A stretch of DNA of 64,000 bases from Priestia taiwanensis. GTDB lineage: Bacteria; Bacillota; Bacilli; Bacillales; Bacillaceae_G. Shown here piece by piece: positions 36,437 through 46,198 of the stretch (within the stretch, counting starts at the first letter, position 1; each line of letters begins with the position of its first letter). The stretch spans positions 1,627,160 through 1,691,159 of the forward strand of contig NZ_BMFK01000001.1 in the NCBI RefSeq assembly GCF_014638355.1. The letters are read 5' to 3'. A program made the translations under genes and the position numbers. Below the pieces are notes generated by a model, which saw only the letters and a program-made list of their open reading frames with translations, had not been told where the DNA came from and ran no database searches.

Positions 36437-36475
36437 AAACGAAGCTACCTTTTCATTCAAGGTAGCTTCTTCGTT
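36437..36475. terminator. Terminator of the LtaS-family gene
   Basis: AACGAAGCTACCTT / AAGGTAGCTTCTTCGTTT, stem with a small bulge and a 7-nt loop, between converging genes. Confidence 0.85.
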
Positions 36476-36478
36476 TCA

Positions 36479-36820
36479 TTATTTCTTAATTATGGCTAAT
36501 GCTTTTTCCGGCACTTCATTCTCTTGTACTTCGACAAATGATTTACCATTTCTGCCCTTCACGAATACTTTTAAATACGCGTCTTTTCGTAAATCACGTG
36601 ATGTTAATAACACAAACTCTTGTTTGTCTCCATCTTTATTATAGCCCGTTAACTCGTACTCCCATTGTTTTTCGTCAAGCTTCTTCCCATCCTCTTTTAA
36701 CAATACATAATACTCATCCATATCAATAAACGGATTCACACGGTCCATCATTTGACCACATCCACTTGTTACAATAACGAACATCATAAGTACAGCAAAT
36801 AATCCTAATATACGTTTCAT
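36479..36820 (-). CDS. YxeA-family (DUF1093) lipoprotein
   Basis: A 113-aa exported protein. MKRILGLFAVLMMFVIVTSGC is a signal peptide with the lipobox TSGC. The mature part has the DUF1093 pattern: NPFIDMDEYYVLLKEDGK, YELTGYNKDGDKQEF and RKDAYLKVFVKG. The ATG at 36820 follows GGAGGT; the longer frame would start inside the promoter. YxeA relatives are small OB-like extracytoplasmic proteins of unknown role, often next to bacitracin-type stress genes. Confidence 0.82.
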   Translation of the reverse strand: MKRILGLFAVLMMFVIVTSGCGQMMDRVNPFIDMDEYYVLLKEDGKKLDEKQWEYELTGYNKDGDKQEFVLLTSRDLRKDAYLKVFVKGRNGKSFVEVQENEVPEKALAIIKK

Positions 36821-37120
36821 CTTAATAATACCTCCAATTACAATCACTATTGCTATTATGCTTAAAAAACATTAATGAAACTATTTCTTCTCCTTACATC
36901 TTCCTTACATTTTCGTCACATAAAAATGTTTTCAAGTCAAAACAATTGAAATAGCTGCTTATTATGCCGATGAAATTATATGGGAAAGCAAATACAAGCC
37001 TTATCAACATATATATGGTAAAATATTGTTCTATAGAAAAAAACAAAATATACCATTTAACTTGTTGAAGTGTATATTTTTCTCCCAAAATAAAATTTGA
37101 TTTAAGGAAGGGACTTATTA

Positions 37121-38623
37121 ATGAACTGGTTACGCCAAAAATGCTTTACAAATTTAGATCAGGAGTCACAGAAGAATAATCTACTATTATTTATTTGTAT
37201 TTGTAGTTTTATGCTCGGAGTAGCTGCTATTAGCTATTACGGATATGCATTTACAATGACAGCATTACCATTTTGGCTTTGCGGCCTCTCTGTCTTTGGG
37301 GCTGGATTTGCCCTACAATTCGTCCCTAAAGCCGTACATATTTATAAGTACATCATGACATTCTTAACGCTCCTTATGTCGTATATCATGATTCAAACAT
37401 TTAATGAAACACCAGCGATGTTCCATATGGTGTACTTTACGATCGCGATTTCACTTATTTATTTAAATGGTCGTCTAACATTTATGCTTGGTGGATTTTC
37501 TAGTATTCTAGCATTCATCCTTTGCCTTAACTGGCCAGAGCAATTTTTCGCTTATACAGATGGTACAGAAGCTGTGAACTTCGCAGTCTTACAGTTAATG
37601 ATTACAACAGCAATGTGGGGAGTAACAAAGATTGGAAAGAACTTACTTGCACATTTAAATAATGAAAAAGAAGCAGTCATGAAAAAAGCGGAAGAACTAG
37701 AAGCATCACAGAAGTTAATCGAAGAAACGGTTATGACACTCAACCAACATTTCGGTCACTTAAAGCTAAACATTACAACATCAAGCGCATCAATGTACGA
37801 AATTAATAGTGCATTCCAAGAAGTCGCAAGCGGTACACAATCACAAGCTGAAATGATGTCTCGCTCTGTAGAAGTATTAAACAATATGGAAACAAACATG
37901 GCACAGATTATTTCACAAATACATAATGCCTCCGCAAATGTTGATGAAAGTCTGGAGGCTTCAAAAGTAAGCGTTGACACATTACATAACTTTGAGAAAA
38001 ATATGGGAAGGTTAAATGATATTATGTCACAATCTGCTCATACATTTAAAGAAATACAAGAACACTCAAAGAAAATTAATGAAATTGTTGATATTATTAC
38101 AAACATCTCAAAACAAACGAGCTTACTTGCCTTAAATGCAAATATTGAAGCAGCTCGTGCAGGGGAGCACGGAAAAGGCTTCGCAGTGGTAGCAAATGAA
38201 GTACTAAAGCTTGCTGATGAATCCAATCGTTCAGCAAGTCGCATTCAAAGTATCTTGAAAGAATTTGCGAACCAAACAAGTAAAGTAGAAGAACAAACGA
38301 AGAATAGCGAACGTGTACAAGAAGAGTGTAACGAAATGTTAACGAACGTATTAGCCAACGTGAACAACCTTGGTTCATTTATTCAAACGATTAATCGATT
38401 GATGGCAGAAATCGCACAACATCAAGAGAATTTCCAACGAAGAACATCTGATATTGTCCAAGACGTAACGCATGCATCTAGCGTCATTCAACAAACATCT
38501 GCTGCAACGGAAGAAGTACTAGCAAGTGTCGAAGAAGAAAATCGTCGCAATGAAACTTCTGTTGCTACACTTGATACAGTTGCTACACAAGTAAATCGCT
38601 TAGAAGTACTGTTAGAAAAATAA
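37121..38623 (+). CDS. Methyl-accepting chemotaxis protein with polytopic membrane domain
   Basis: A 500-aa chemoreceptor. The first ~190 residues hold six membrane helices with no sizeable extracellular loop, and there is no HAMP domain. A coiled-coil signalling region follows, with the conserved hairpin tip [40 protein letters not shown] and [15 protein letters not shown]. Such receptors are thought to sense membrane state or energy rather than an external ligand; the input here is unknown. Methylatable Glu/Gln pairs are plausible in the flanking helices. GGAAGGG precedes the start. Confidence 0.9.
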   Translation: MNWLRQKCFTNLDQESQKNNLLLFICICSFMLGVAAISYYGYAFTMTALPFWLCGLSVFGAGFALQFVPKAVHIYKYIMTFLTLLMSYIMIQTFNETPAMFHMVYFTIAISLIYLNGRLTFMLGGFSSILAFILCLNWPEQFFAYTDGTEAVNFAVLQLMITTAMWGVTKIGKNLLAHLNNEKEAVMKKAEELEASQKLIEETVMTLNQHFGHLKLNITTSSASMYEINSAFQEVASGTQSQAEMMSRSVEVLNNMETNMAQIISQIHNASANVDESLEASKVSVDTLHNFEKNMGRLNDIMSQSAHTFKEIQEHSKKINEIVDIITNISKQTSLLALNANIEAARAGEHGKGFAVVANEVLKLADESNRSASRIQSILKEFANQTSKVEEQTKNSERVQEECNEMLTNVLANVNNLGSFIQTINRLMAEIAQHQENFQRRTSDIVQDVTHASSVIQQTSAATEEVLASVEEENRRNETSVATLDTVATQVNRLEVLLEK

Positions 38624-38668
38624 AACAAATAAGAAAGCAGCCAGCTGGCTGCTTTCTTATTTGTTTTT
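38622..38668. terminator. Bidirectional terminator between the chemoreceptor and the 197-aa gene
   Basis: A near-perfect palindrome, AAACAAATAAGAAAGCAGCC, then AGCT, then its complement. It includes the last codons of the minus-strand gene. Confidence 0.9.
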
Positions 38669-39250
38669 CTTGCTTTTCTCAAACATTTGCTTTGCACTCG
38701 TTGCCTTTTCTAAAAACCCCTTCGCCTCTTTAGAACTGATGCTAACCGGCATTTGTTTCTTCAGGCGTGCTTCTGGAAAATGCATATATACACTATACGC
38801 ATCGCCTTTTATATTACCAATTGCATAGAAAGAAGAAAAAGCCCCTCTATTAATAATGCCTTTCTCATAAATCGTAACTGTCTTAAATGCTCGAACTACT
38901 TTTGTCCCATACAAGAAGCAGATACCGACAACTAAAACAATCATTCCTATATCCATCGTTATTGTCTGTTCTAATATCGCACGAATATCTGCATTCGTCG
39001 CCTTTTCCAACGCAACTTGTGATTTGTTCATACGACTCACAAGTGTATATAAAAGGATAACTAAGACAACTTGTGCACCAATCATTCCAAACTTTGCCGA
39101 CCGTGAACTAGAAAATGATGCAATACGCTCTCCGAAATCTCCGTGTATCTCATGCCTTCGTTGCTTTCGTAAAATAAATACGTTCCACATACTAGCAAGA
39201 AATAGAAATACTCCTGCTACTATCATCACATAGAACCAAATAGATTCCAT
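38657..39250 (-). CDS. Three-helix membrane protein with PH-like C-terminus
   Basis: A 197-aa protein. Helices are at about 3-22 (WFYVMIVAGVFLFLASMWNV), 52-70 (MIGAQVVLVILLYTLV) and 95-115 (MIVLVVGICFLYG). The C-terminal ~80 residues (KTVTIYEKGIINRGAFSSFY onward) look like a bacterial PH-type strand-rich domain. The ATG at 39250 has GGAGG 7 nt upstream and is preferred over two earlier candidates that crowd the ribosome site. The very C-terminus (KKNK) is encoded within the terminator. Function unknown. Confidence 0.75.
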   Translation of the reverse strand: MESIWFYVMIVAGVFLFLASMWNVFILRKQRRHEIHGDFGERIASFSSSRSAKFGMIGAQVVLVILLYTLVSRMNKSQVALEKATNADIRAILEQTITMDIGMIVLVVGICFLYGTKVVRAFKTVTIYEKGIINRGAFSSFYAIGNIKGDAYSVYMHFPEARLKKQMPVSISSKEAKGFLEKATSAKQMFEKSKKNK

Positions 39251-39338
39251 CTTCATTCCTCCTACCATCTAACTTATCTTGTTATTATATCAAAATTATT
39301 CAGAATATTACTATGAACAAGTATTGACTAAAACAACG

Positions 39339-39380
39339 AAAAAAAACCGTGATGCTGTTTTAAGAAAACAACATCACGGC
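39339..39380 (-). terminator. Terminator of the DUF2628 gene
   Basis: On the minus strand CCGTGATGTTGTTTT / AAACAGCATCACGG (mostly paired) with a short loop, then T8. Confidence 0.85.
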
Positions 39381-39389
39381 TACTATTCT

Positions 39390-40376
39390 TTACATAATAG
39401 TAGCTGGTGTGCTTTTATCTTTGAATAAATCTTCTTCCATCCAATTGTCACCTAGAATCCAGCGCATAAATTCGTCTACTTCAAAGCCAGATAACAAGCG
39501 GTCATTGACTGCAATCTCTCCAATAGATAATTCATACTCGTCCAATGATACCGTTATATAAGAAAAAGTGATTTCAACACGTTCATTATTTTGTCGATTC
39601 ACACCTGAGAAAACAACTAAATCTTCATCCCAATTCATACTATTTTTGTATTCCCACTGAACATTTGAATACATATTCTCTAACTCTATCCCAATATCAG
39701 ATGTTTGAACATCGTAAACAACAGTATTCTCATATTCAGTCGCTCCTAGATACATAGCAACTCCACCGAATACAACAATATACATGGATGCTACTCCAAC
39801 AATTGCCCATTTATTAACTCCACCTGTTCTCGCTAATAAGAACGGCTTCATATCAGATGTAAATGATGAGTATTGTTCTATTTTCTTCACTTTCTGCTGG
39901 ACATGTCTATAATACAATGTATTTCCATACAATCCAGTAAGTACACTTATTGCTATCGTTATAACAATACTCATTGCTAAATTTACTTTCAAACTTAATT
40001 CCGTAACGATAGCTAATCCAAACAAGCTAGCCTCTAATAGAATGTATAATCCTACAACAGCAAACATCCATCTATACATTTTACGATACGCGAACCAATA
40101 TGCCGTTAAGAAGAACGCTGCAAAGTTCCAGCTAATCCCTTTACTTGGATCCTCTTTCACTCCCCATTTTCGTTCATAGTATAATGGATTACGATCGACG
40201 AACAATAGTATATCTTTATGTCTTTGGCGTTCTTCTTCGTGAAGGTGTGCTTTTTTTGCTTCTATTTCCTCTTCTGTTGCTACATTCGGGACACTTTCTA
40301 CTTCGTGCTGTACTACTTCTTGATCATTATCTTCCGTATGGTTGATAGTTCTTTCTTCATTTTTCCCCTCTACCAT
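39390..40376 (-). CDS. DUF2628-family membrane protein
   Basis: A 328-aa protein. An acidic, Glu/His-rich N-terminal ~55 residues precede the DUF2628 hallmark SWNFAAFFLTAYWFAYRKMY (about residue 83) and two to three further helices (MFAVVGLYILLEASLFGLA, MSIVITIAISVLTGLYG). After a cytoplasmic linker and another helix (AIVGVASMYIVVFGGVAMYL) comes a C-terminal extracytoplasmic domain of ~90 residues. AAGGAG precedes the start. Function is not known for the family. Confidence 0.82.
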   Translation of the reverse strand: MVEGKNEERTINHTEDNDQEVVQHEVESVPNVATEEEIEAKKAHLHEEERQRHKDILLFVDRNPLYYERKWGVKEDPSKGISWNFAAFFLTAYWFAYRKMYRWMFAVVGLYILLEASLFGLAIVTELSLKVNLAMSIVITIAISVLTGLYGNTLYYRHVQQKVKKIEQYSSFTSDMKPFLLARTGGVNKWAIVGVASMYIVVFGGVAMYLGATEYENTVVYDVQTSDIGIELENMYSNVQWEYKNSMNWDEDLVVFSGVNRQNNERVEITFSYITVSLDEYELSIGEIAVNDRLLSGFEVDEFMRWILGDNWMEEDLFKDKSTPATIM

Positions 40377-40446
40377 GCTGCTCTCCTTATCGTATAAATA
40401 ATCTCTCTATTATATTAAAATGAAATATCCAAAAATAAAAGGTTTT

Positions 40447-40878
40447 TCAAAATTTTTGTATTTCTCTCTCGTCATCCGAACATAGCTGAATGCTCGTACA
40501 AACGATATACTTTGTCTTCTCTATGACATTGTCCACACGAACTTCTGAACCATCTTCTTCCAACCATGTATGAGACGTATTAAGAAGATGAACATTACCC
40601 TCTACTAATAAAAGAGAGCCTTGTTTAATAGGAGTAATCGACTGCAAAAGACGAAATGATTCTGTGGAGAGTACAACTGTTATACTACCAAGCCGGTCAT
40701 CCAGACAAATATAGACACCCTCTTGTTCCTTGCCATCTTCCGTAAGTGGTAAGAGCGAGCCAATATCTAAAATACTTGTAACAATCCCTCCAACTGTTAC
40801 ATTCTCTCCGTTCATACATCTATCTAGTCCTGGGCTAAACAACGTAACACGTTCTTTTAGAAATTTGACAATATCCAT
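40447..40878 (-). CDS. OB-fold protein
   Basis: A 143-aa soluble protein whose central part reads like a tRNA_anti/DnaE-type OB fold: NVTVGGIVTSILDIGSL, GVYICLDDRLGSITVVLSTE, and a last strand GSLLLVEGNVHLL. Such domains bind single-stranded nucleic acid. The protein has no other domain and no adjacent replication or repair gene, so its partner is unclear. AGGAGTG precedes the ATG. It lies 60 bp downstream of the nicotinamidase gene on the same strand and may be co-transcribed. Confidence 0.75.
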   Translation of the reverse strand: MDIVKFLKERVTLFSPGLDRCMNGENVTVGGIVTSILDIGSLLPLTEDGKEQEGVYICLDDRLGSITVVLSTESFRLLQSITPIKQGSLLLVEGNVHLLNTSHTWLEEDGSEVRVDNVIEKTKYIVCTSIQLCSDDEREIQKF

Positions 40879-40938
40879 CTACTTACACTCCTCTCATTTT
40901 CGTCTTGCAGCGAATTCGACTTTCTATCCCCTTATGTA

Positions 40939-41487
40939 TTAATTAACTTCTGCATTCAAGCATGAACGGAAGTGTGACAATGCCCATTCATGTCCTGCTT
41001 GATTAAAAGACGCTACTGCCTCTTGGTATACAACAATATTGAATCCTTTATTGTATGCATCAACAGCAGTGTGGAGAACACATATATCTGTGCATACACC
41101 AATGAGATGTACTTCTGTAATACCACGTTCACGCAACTTCATTTCTAAATCTGTTCCAGCAAAGGCACTATATCTCGTTTTATCCATGTAATATACATTG
41201 CTTTTCTGTTTCGTTTGTTGATACAGTACTTCTAGCTTCCCATATAACTCTCTTCCTTCTGTACCTGCAATGTTGTGTGGAGGAAACAACATTGATTCTG
41301 GATGATGTGTATCTCCTTCTACATGTTTGTCGATTGCGAACACAACGAAATCCCCTGCCTCGACAAATTGTTCTGTTACGCGTACAACCTCTTCTTCAAT
41401 ACGTTGTCCCGGCTCACCACACGTTAATGCACCTTTCTCCGCAACGAAATCAATCGTATAATCTATGTTTATTAATGCTTTTTTCAT
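40939..41487 (-). CDS. pncA: Nicotinamidase (isochorismatase-fold)
   Basis: A 182-aa cysteine hydrolase that deamidates nicotinamide to nicotinate for NAD salvage. The catalytic Asp lies in ALINIDYTIDFVAEKGALTC, the Lys in MDKTRYSAFAGTDLE, and the nucleophile Cys in LIGVCTDICVLHTAVDAYN. Length and sequence pattern match B. subtilis YueJ/PncA. I use the ATG at 41487 because AGTAGGA precedes it and the protein then begins at the family's usual KKALI; the ATG three codons earlier is possible. Confidence 0.88.
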   Translation of the reverse strand: MKKALINIDYTIDFVAEKGALTCGEPGQRIEEEVVRVTEQFVEAGDFVVFAIDKHVEGDTHHPESMLFPPHNIAGTEGRELYGKLEVLYQQTKQKSNVYYMDKTRYSAFAGTDLEMKLRERGITEVHLIGVCTDICVLHTAVDAYNKGFNIVVYQEAVASFNQAGHEWALSHFRSCLNAEVN

Positions 41488-41656
41488 CTTTTTCATCCTA
41501 CTCTCTCTTTTCTCTATGAAACATTATTCGCCTTTTTCTTTCAAAAATCCTTTGAACATCGCGCGAAATTTCTCTAAAACTAGCTACGTATGATGAAGGA
41601 AACTAGCTTATAATGAATATATACATTTTAACCTATATATGAAAGGAGTTGTCGCA

Positions 41657-43189
41657 ATGGTATCGAAAGAAAGTAAAATCCCACTTGTCGTAGCTGGTTT
41701 GTTGCTTGGTATTTTAATGGGGGCAATGGACAACACAATTGTCGCAGCCGCAATGCCAACAATTGTATCTGAGCTTGGCGGAATTGAACAATACGCATGG
41801 GTTACTGCTGCCTATATGGTTACCACGATGGCTGGTATGCCTATCTTCGGAAAACTATCTGATATGTATGGCCGTAAAAAGTTTTACGTATTCGGATTAC
41901 TTATCTTTTTACTTGGAAGTATGTTATGTGGATTAGCAGATAGTATTGTATCACTGAGTATTTATCGTGCAATTCAAGGTATTGGGGGCGGAGCATTAAT
42001 GCCAATTGCCTTCACAATTATCTTCGACCTATTCCCACCTGAGAAACGCGGGAAAATGACAGGATTATTTGGAGCTGTATTTGGTATTTCAAGTGTATCA
42101 GGTCCACTACTTGGAGCTTATATTACGGAGTATATTAGTTGGCAATGGATTTTCTACATTAACATTCCACTTGGTATCTTATCTTTATTCTTCGTTACTC
42201 GCTTCTATAAAGAGTCGCTTACATTTAAAAAACAAAAAATTGATTGGTATGGTGCTAGTACACTCGTCATCGCCGTCGTTAGCTTAATGTTTGCATTAGA
42301 GCTTGGTGGCAAAGAATACGCATGGGACTCTTGGCAGTTAATTAGCTTATTCGTTATATTCGGTGTGTTTTTCCTATTATTCTTGTATGTAGAAACAAAA
42401 GCTACCGATCCAATCATTTCCTTTAGTTTATTCAAGCGCCCTATCTTCGCTGCGAGCCAGGCTATCGCTTTCTTCTATGGAGCAGCATTTATCATTCCAG
42501 CAGTGTACATTCCGATGTATATGCAAGGAGTACATGGTGGTGCCGCAACGAGCGCAGGACTTGTCTTAATGCCAATGATGCTCGGTTCTGTTGTAGGAAG
42601 TTCCGCAGGAGGAATTCTTGCTTCGAAAGTAAGCTTCCGTAGCTTAATGACTGTATCCGTTATGTTCTTTGCAATAGGTATATACTTCCTTAGCACATTA
42701 ACACCGACAACACCGCAACACTTATTAACGATATACATGATTCTTACTGGGGTAGGCGTAGGCTTCTCGTTCTCCTTGCTGAGTATGGCATCTGTTCATG
42801 AATTACCGGCCTCACAACGTGGGACAGCAACATCAACAAACTCATTCTTCCGTTCTCTCGGTATGACACTTGGTATTACGATTTTCGGGACATTACAGAC
42901 GAATCTTCTTACAAGTGGATTAAGTTCTCTATCATCAGGTGGTGCACCAATGGGAATGGATGGCGGTAGCCGTGAACTTCTCTCTTCTGAAGCAAGAGAA
43001 GCTATTCCAGCACCTATTCTCGAACAAATTACTAACGTTCTATCTAGCTCGATTGCTGATACCTTCTTATGGTCACTTGTTCTAGTTATATGCGCAGCAA
43101 TTGCCGTATCCTTCATGGGAACAGCACGTGCATCCACTGGGAAGCAACCACAAGAACAAACCGTACAAAAAACAGTGACGGAGAATTAA
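41657..43189 (+). CDS. MFS multidrug transporter, DHA2 family (second copy)
   Basis: A 510-aa 14-helix exporter. Motifs are MDNTIVAAAMPTIVSELGG in helix 1, FGKLSDMYGRKKFYVFG after helix 2, and FGISSVSGPLLGAYITEYIS in helix 5. It is only distantly similar to the exporter at 22205-23806. The ATG at 41657 follows AAAGGAG by 8 nt. Upstream, TATAAT at 41609-41614 and two direct copies of AAACTAGCT (41577 and 41600) mark a promoter and possible operator. Substrate unknown. Confidence 0.9.
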   Translation: MVSKESKIPLVVAGLLLGILMGAMDNTIVAAAMPTIVSELGGIEQYAWVTAAYMVTTMAGMPIFGKLSDMYGRKKFYVFGLLIFLLGSMLCGLADSIVSLSIYRAIQGIGGGALMPIAFTIIFDLFPPEKRGKMTGLFGAVFGISSVSGPLLGAYITEYISWQWIFYINIPLGILSLFFVTRFYKESLTFKKQKIDWYGASTLVIAVVSLMFALELGGKEYAWDSWQLISLFVIFGVFFLLFLYVETKATDPIISFSLFKRPIFAASQAIAFFYGAAFIIPAVYIPMYMQGVHGGAATSAGLVLMPMMLGSVVGSSAGGILASKVSFRSLMTVSVMFFAIGIYFLSTLTPTTPQHLLTIYMILTGVGVGFSFSLLSMASVHELPASQRGTATSTNSFFRSLGMTLGITIFGTLQTNLLTSGLSSLSSGGAPMGMDGGSRELLSSEAREAIPAPILEQITNVLSSSIADTFLWSLVLVICAAIAVSFMGTARASTGKQPQEQTVQKTVTEN

Positions 43190-43193
43190 TAAC

Positions 43194-43228
43194 AAAAAGC
43201 AAGGTAGTGGAATCTACCTTGCTTTTTA
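43194..43228. terminator. Bidirectional terminator after the second DHA2 exporter
   Basis: AAAAAGCAAGGTAG / CTACCTTGCTTTTT, perfect 14-bp stem with a 5-nt loop, between converging genes. Confidence 0.9.
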
Positions 43229-43237
43229 TTACATATA

Positions 43238-44107
43238 CTACAACTTCTTCGGACGATTAAATCCATATGCGAATAATTTTTTTGTTTCCTCAAAACGTTC
43301 TATATCATCTTTAGTCCCCATTACAACAGATATCACTCTTCTGTCATCTTGTATAGCCGTGCCAGCAAAACAATATCCCGCTGAATCTGTAAAACCAGTT
43401 TTCAAGCCATCCATTCCAGGGACAGATAACGATTGATTCGACGAATCTAACATTTTATTCGTTGTTTTCAACGTAATCCCGTGTGATTTTATATTATAAG
43501 AAGTAAGTTTTGTTACGTTCACGACATCTGGAAAATTCGTTAGTAACTGCCTTGCCAAAGTAGCTACATCTAATGCGGTCATTGTTGTTTCTTCCCCATA
43601 TTCATTTGCTAACCCTGTCGAATTAACAAATTTTGTTTTGCTTGATAACTTTAATTTCTTCGCCTTTGCATTCATCATTGCTGTAAAATTCTCTTCCGTT
43701 TTAGCAATGTGTTCAGCTAATGCAACTGTAGCGTTATTAGCCGATGGCAACACCATCGCGTGGAATAAATCTTTCACGGTAAGTCGATCTCCAACCTTAA
43801 CTGGTATTCTTGCTCCTTCTGTATGTGACGCATTCCTACTAATTGTAACTAATTCGTCCCACTTCAGATTACCTTGTTGAATTTGTTCAAGTACAATATA
43901 CTCCGTCATCATTTTTGACATACTTGCAGGCGCACGAGGAGTATGTTCATTTTTGCTATAAAGAATCTCTCCAGACTTAGCATCCATTAAAATAGCCGTT
44001 TCTGCTTGAAGAGGAGCTCCTTTAATATATGGCTCCAAAAAAAATAAAATAATACATATAGGAATTAAAATAGCAAACAAACTAATAGATTTCTTATATA
44101 CTTTCAT
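43238..44107 (-). CDS. Serine-type D-Ala-D-Ala carboxypeptidase (S11)
   Basis: A 289-aa penicillin-binding protein of the DacA/DacF class that trims the terminal D-Ala from peptidoglycan stem peptides. An N-terminal hydrophobic segment (SLFAILIPICIILFFLEPYI) is a signal or anchor. The three active-site motifs are ASMSKMMTEY (SxxK), PSANN (SxN) and LKTGFTDSAG (KTG). It is shorter than typical DacA because the C-terminal beta-sheet domain of PBP5 is missing. GGAGGGG precedes the ATG. It lies downstream of a VanRS-like pair and shares a 31-bp upstream sequence with it, so it is probably in that regulon. Confidence 0.9.
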   Translation of the reverse strand: MKVYKKSISLFAILIPICIILFFLEPYIKGAPLQAETAILMDAKSGEILYSKNEHTPRAPASMSKMMTEYIVLEQIQQGNLKWDELVTISRNASHTEGARIPVKVGDRLTVKDLFHAMVLPSANNATVALAEHIAKTEENFTAMMNAKAKKLKLSSKTKFVNSTGLANEYGEETTMTALDVATLARQLLTNFPDVVNVTKLTSYNIKSHGITLKTTNKMLDSSNQSLSVPGMDGLKTGFTDSAGYCFAGTAIQDDRRVISVVMGTKDDIERFEETKKLFAYGFNRPKKL

Positions 44108-44163
44108 TTTCTACCCCTCCATTTTCTTGTGTATACACAGTGTAAACAAAACTATTTAATGGA

Positions 44164-44194
44164 AAGGAAAGAAAAGTTAAAGATTTTCTAAAGA
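44164..44194 (-). promoter_or_regulatory. Putative response-regulator site upstream of the carboxypeptidase
   Basis: On the minus strand the repeat TCTTTA-N5-TCTTTA (11-bp period) followed by ACTTTTCTTTCCTT. It is identical at 30 of 31 positions to 46199-46229 upstream of the response regulator gene. It ends 57 bp before the carboxypeptidase start codon, a suitable place for activator binding. Confidence 0.7.
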
Positions 44195-44209
44195 GTATTT
44201 AAGAAAAGC

Positions 44210-44240
44210 AAAAAAAGAAACCTCTCAGCGAGAAGTCTCT
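44210..44240 (-). terminator. Terminator of the two-component operon
   Basis: On the minus strand GAGACTTCTC-GCT-GAGAGGTTTC (with G-U pairs), then TTTTTTTGC. It overlaps the last codons of the kinase gene. Confidence 0.65.
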
Positions 44241-45379
44241 TCCTTCATTGATTTCAATTTAATTGTGAACGTTGTTCTTTCCACATCACTATATACACTA
44301 ATGGTTCCCTCATGTAGCTCAATAATACTCTTTGCGATAGCTAATCCAAGTCCAGATCCACCTCTATTTGTAGAGCGAGATTTTTCAACTCGGTAGAAAC
44401 GATCAAATATATGATGTAAATCAGAAGGAGGGATTTCTTTCCCGTAATTTGTGAATTCTATTTCGACTAATCCATTCTCTTCGGACGCTATAATATCAAG
44501 ATAATAGCCGTCACTTCCATATTTAATTGCATTAACAATTAAGTTTTCAAATACCCTTACTAATTTTTCTCCGTCTGCCAACACCATTAGTTTAGAGGAG
44601 TAGATGGATTGCCTAAACTCCATATTGGCGTCTTTTATTTCAAATCGGAATTGAACGATTAATTGATTTAGCATCTCTGTAATATTAATTGGAGCTTTGC
44701 TAAGGCTAATACCCTTATTTTGAAAACGAGTATACTCAAATAAATCATTCATTAAATGATTTAAGCGTAACACTTTATCATGCACAATTTCGATATAATA
44801 GCGTAATTCTATTTCATCCCGATACTTGTCTTGCTGAATGAAACTTATATATCCAATAATTGATGTTAATGGTGTGCGTAGATCATGCGAGACACTTGTA
44901 ATCAAATCTTTCTTTGTTTGCTCAATTCTTCGTTCCTCTTCAATGGATTCTTTCAATTTTTTCACAATACTATTGATTTCTTCCGCCAGTTCGCCGAGTT
45001 CCGTATTAGGAAGTACCTTTATTTCATGATTAAGATTAACATTATCGATAAATTTCACTTCATCCAAAATCTGATGAAAATATTTTTTTAAGTATTGTCT
45101 TTTTTCCCTAAAATAAAAGACTACCATAAAGAGACAGAATGCTACGAAATATAATACATACTCGATATTCATAATAAGACGCTCAAAATGTCTCTTTCCA
45201 TATGCTACTGAAATTTCTGTAGTTACCGTATAGAACGTAACAGATGTAACAGCGAAGCCGACAAGTATTAATTTAAGTATATACACTGCCACAATAGCAC
45301 AAATTATCGATAATAATACATATACGCATTTTTTCCACGTAGGAATTTGATGAAAAACGTGATAAAAGTTATTTTTCAA
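44225..45379 (-). CDS. VanS-like sensor histidine kinase
   Basis: A 384-aa membrane kinase. Two N-terminal helices (about 17-42 and 70-90) flank a short extracellular loop of ~28 residues; a HAMP-like linker follows, then the H-box VSHDLRTPLTSIIGYISF, N-box NLIVNAIKYGSDG, and the GxGLGLAIAKSIIELHEG ATP-lid motif. The small sensor loop and sequence pattern resemble VanS-type envelope sensors. The TTG start overlaps the regulator's stop region by 11 nt with GGGGGGTAGG upstream, so the two are coupled. The adjacent DD-carboxypeptidase suggests a peptidoglycan-related signal; no vanHAX genes are present. Confidence 0.9.
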   Translation of the reverse strand: MKNNFYHVFHQIPTWKKCVYVLLSIICAIVAVYILKLILVGFAVTSVTFYTVTTEISVAYGKRHFERLIMNIEYVLYFVAFCLFMVVFYFREKRQYLKKYFHQILDEVKFIDNVNLNHEIKVLPNTELGELAEEINSIVKKLKESIEEERRIEQTKKDLITSVSHDLRTPLTSIIGYISFIQQDKYRDEIELRYYIEIVHDKVLRLNHLMNDLFEYTRFQNKGISLSKAPINITEMLNQLIVQFRFEIKDANMEFRQSIYSSKLMVLADGEKLVRVFENLIVNAIKYGSDGYYLDIIASEENGLVEIEFTNYGKEIPPSDLHHIFDRFYRVEKSRSTNRGGSGLGLAIAKSIIELHEGTISVYSDVERTTFTIKLKSMKEETSR

Positions 45380-46064
45380 TTTTGTATCCTACCCCCCATA
45401 CGGTATGAATAATCTTCTCACCATTCAATGCTTTTTCTAACTTTTCTCGAATATTACTAATGTGCACCATCACCGTTTTATTCGAATCGCAAACAACATC
45501 TTTCCACACTAACTCAAATATTTCCTCCGAACTAAATACACGTCCTGGATGCGAAGCTAATAAATACAAAATCTCAAATTCAATCGATGTTAACTTGATA
45601 CGATTACCATCAACTGTCACTGTATGATTCTTTTTATTGATTTCAAGAGAATTGATATAAATACTCGTATCTTCTACTACTGGATTAGATACACGTTGCA
45701 TATTAGATCTTCTTAGTAACGCTTTTACCCTAGCAACCAACTCTAACGGATTAAATGGCTTGATCATGTAATCATCTGCGCCGGTCATTAATCCCATTAT
45801 TTTATCCATATCCTCTGCTTTTGCGCTTAGCATCAAGATTGGCATATCACTAGATTCCCTTATACACTTACATACTTCCATTCCATCCATACGAGGCATC
45901 ATAATATCTAATATCATCATCGTAGGCTGTTCACGATGAACAATTTCTAACGCTTCTTCCCCGTCAAATGCCATATGTATCGTATATCCCTCATTTCGTA
46001 AATAAAGGGAAATAAGCTGCCCAATCTCCTTCTCATCGTCTACAATTAAAATGCTCGTCCCCAT
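45369..46064 (-). CDS. VanR-like response regulator (OmpR/PhoB family)
   Basis: A 231-aa regulator. The receiver domain has ILIVDDEKEIGQL, phospho-acceptor Asp in MMILDIMMPRMDG, and the conserved Lys in DDYMIKPFNPLELVARV. The C-terminal winged helix includes KLTSIEFEILYLLASHPGRV, FELVWKDVV and HISNIREKLE. Direct 11-bp-spaced repeats typical of this family's operators occur upstream both of this gene and of the carboxypeptidase. Probably activates itself, the kinase and the carboxypeptidase. Confidence 0.92.
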   Translation of the reverse strand: MGTSILIVDDEKEIGQLISLYLRNEGYTIHMAFDGEEALEIVHREQPTMMILDIMMPRMDGMEVCKCIRESSDMPILMLSAKAEDMDKIMGLMTGADDYMIKPFNPLELVARVKALLRRSNMQRVSNPVVEDTSIYINSLEINKKNHTVTVDGNRIKLTSIEFEILYLLASHPGRVFSSEEIFELVWKDVVCDSNKTVMVHISNIREKLEKALNGEKIIHTVWGVGYKIEK

Positions 46065-46198
46065 ACGTATGCCTCCCTCTTACTTATCCTTACCATATCG
46101 ATATTATTTCTCATAATGTATCATCCAAAACCACTCTATGTCCCTTTGCTAATGAAAATTAATTGGTACCAACAATTATATATATAAAAGATAAATAG

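Noticed and set aside
43238..46064. A vancomycin-resistance cluster
   Set aside because: Only VanRS-like regulators and a DD-carboxypeptidase are present; there is no vanH, D-Ala-D-Lac ligase or vanX, so resistance cannot be claimed.
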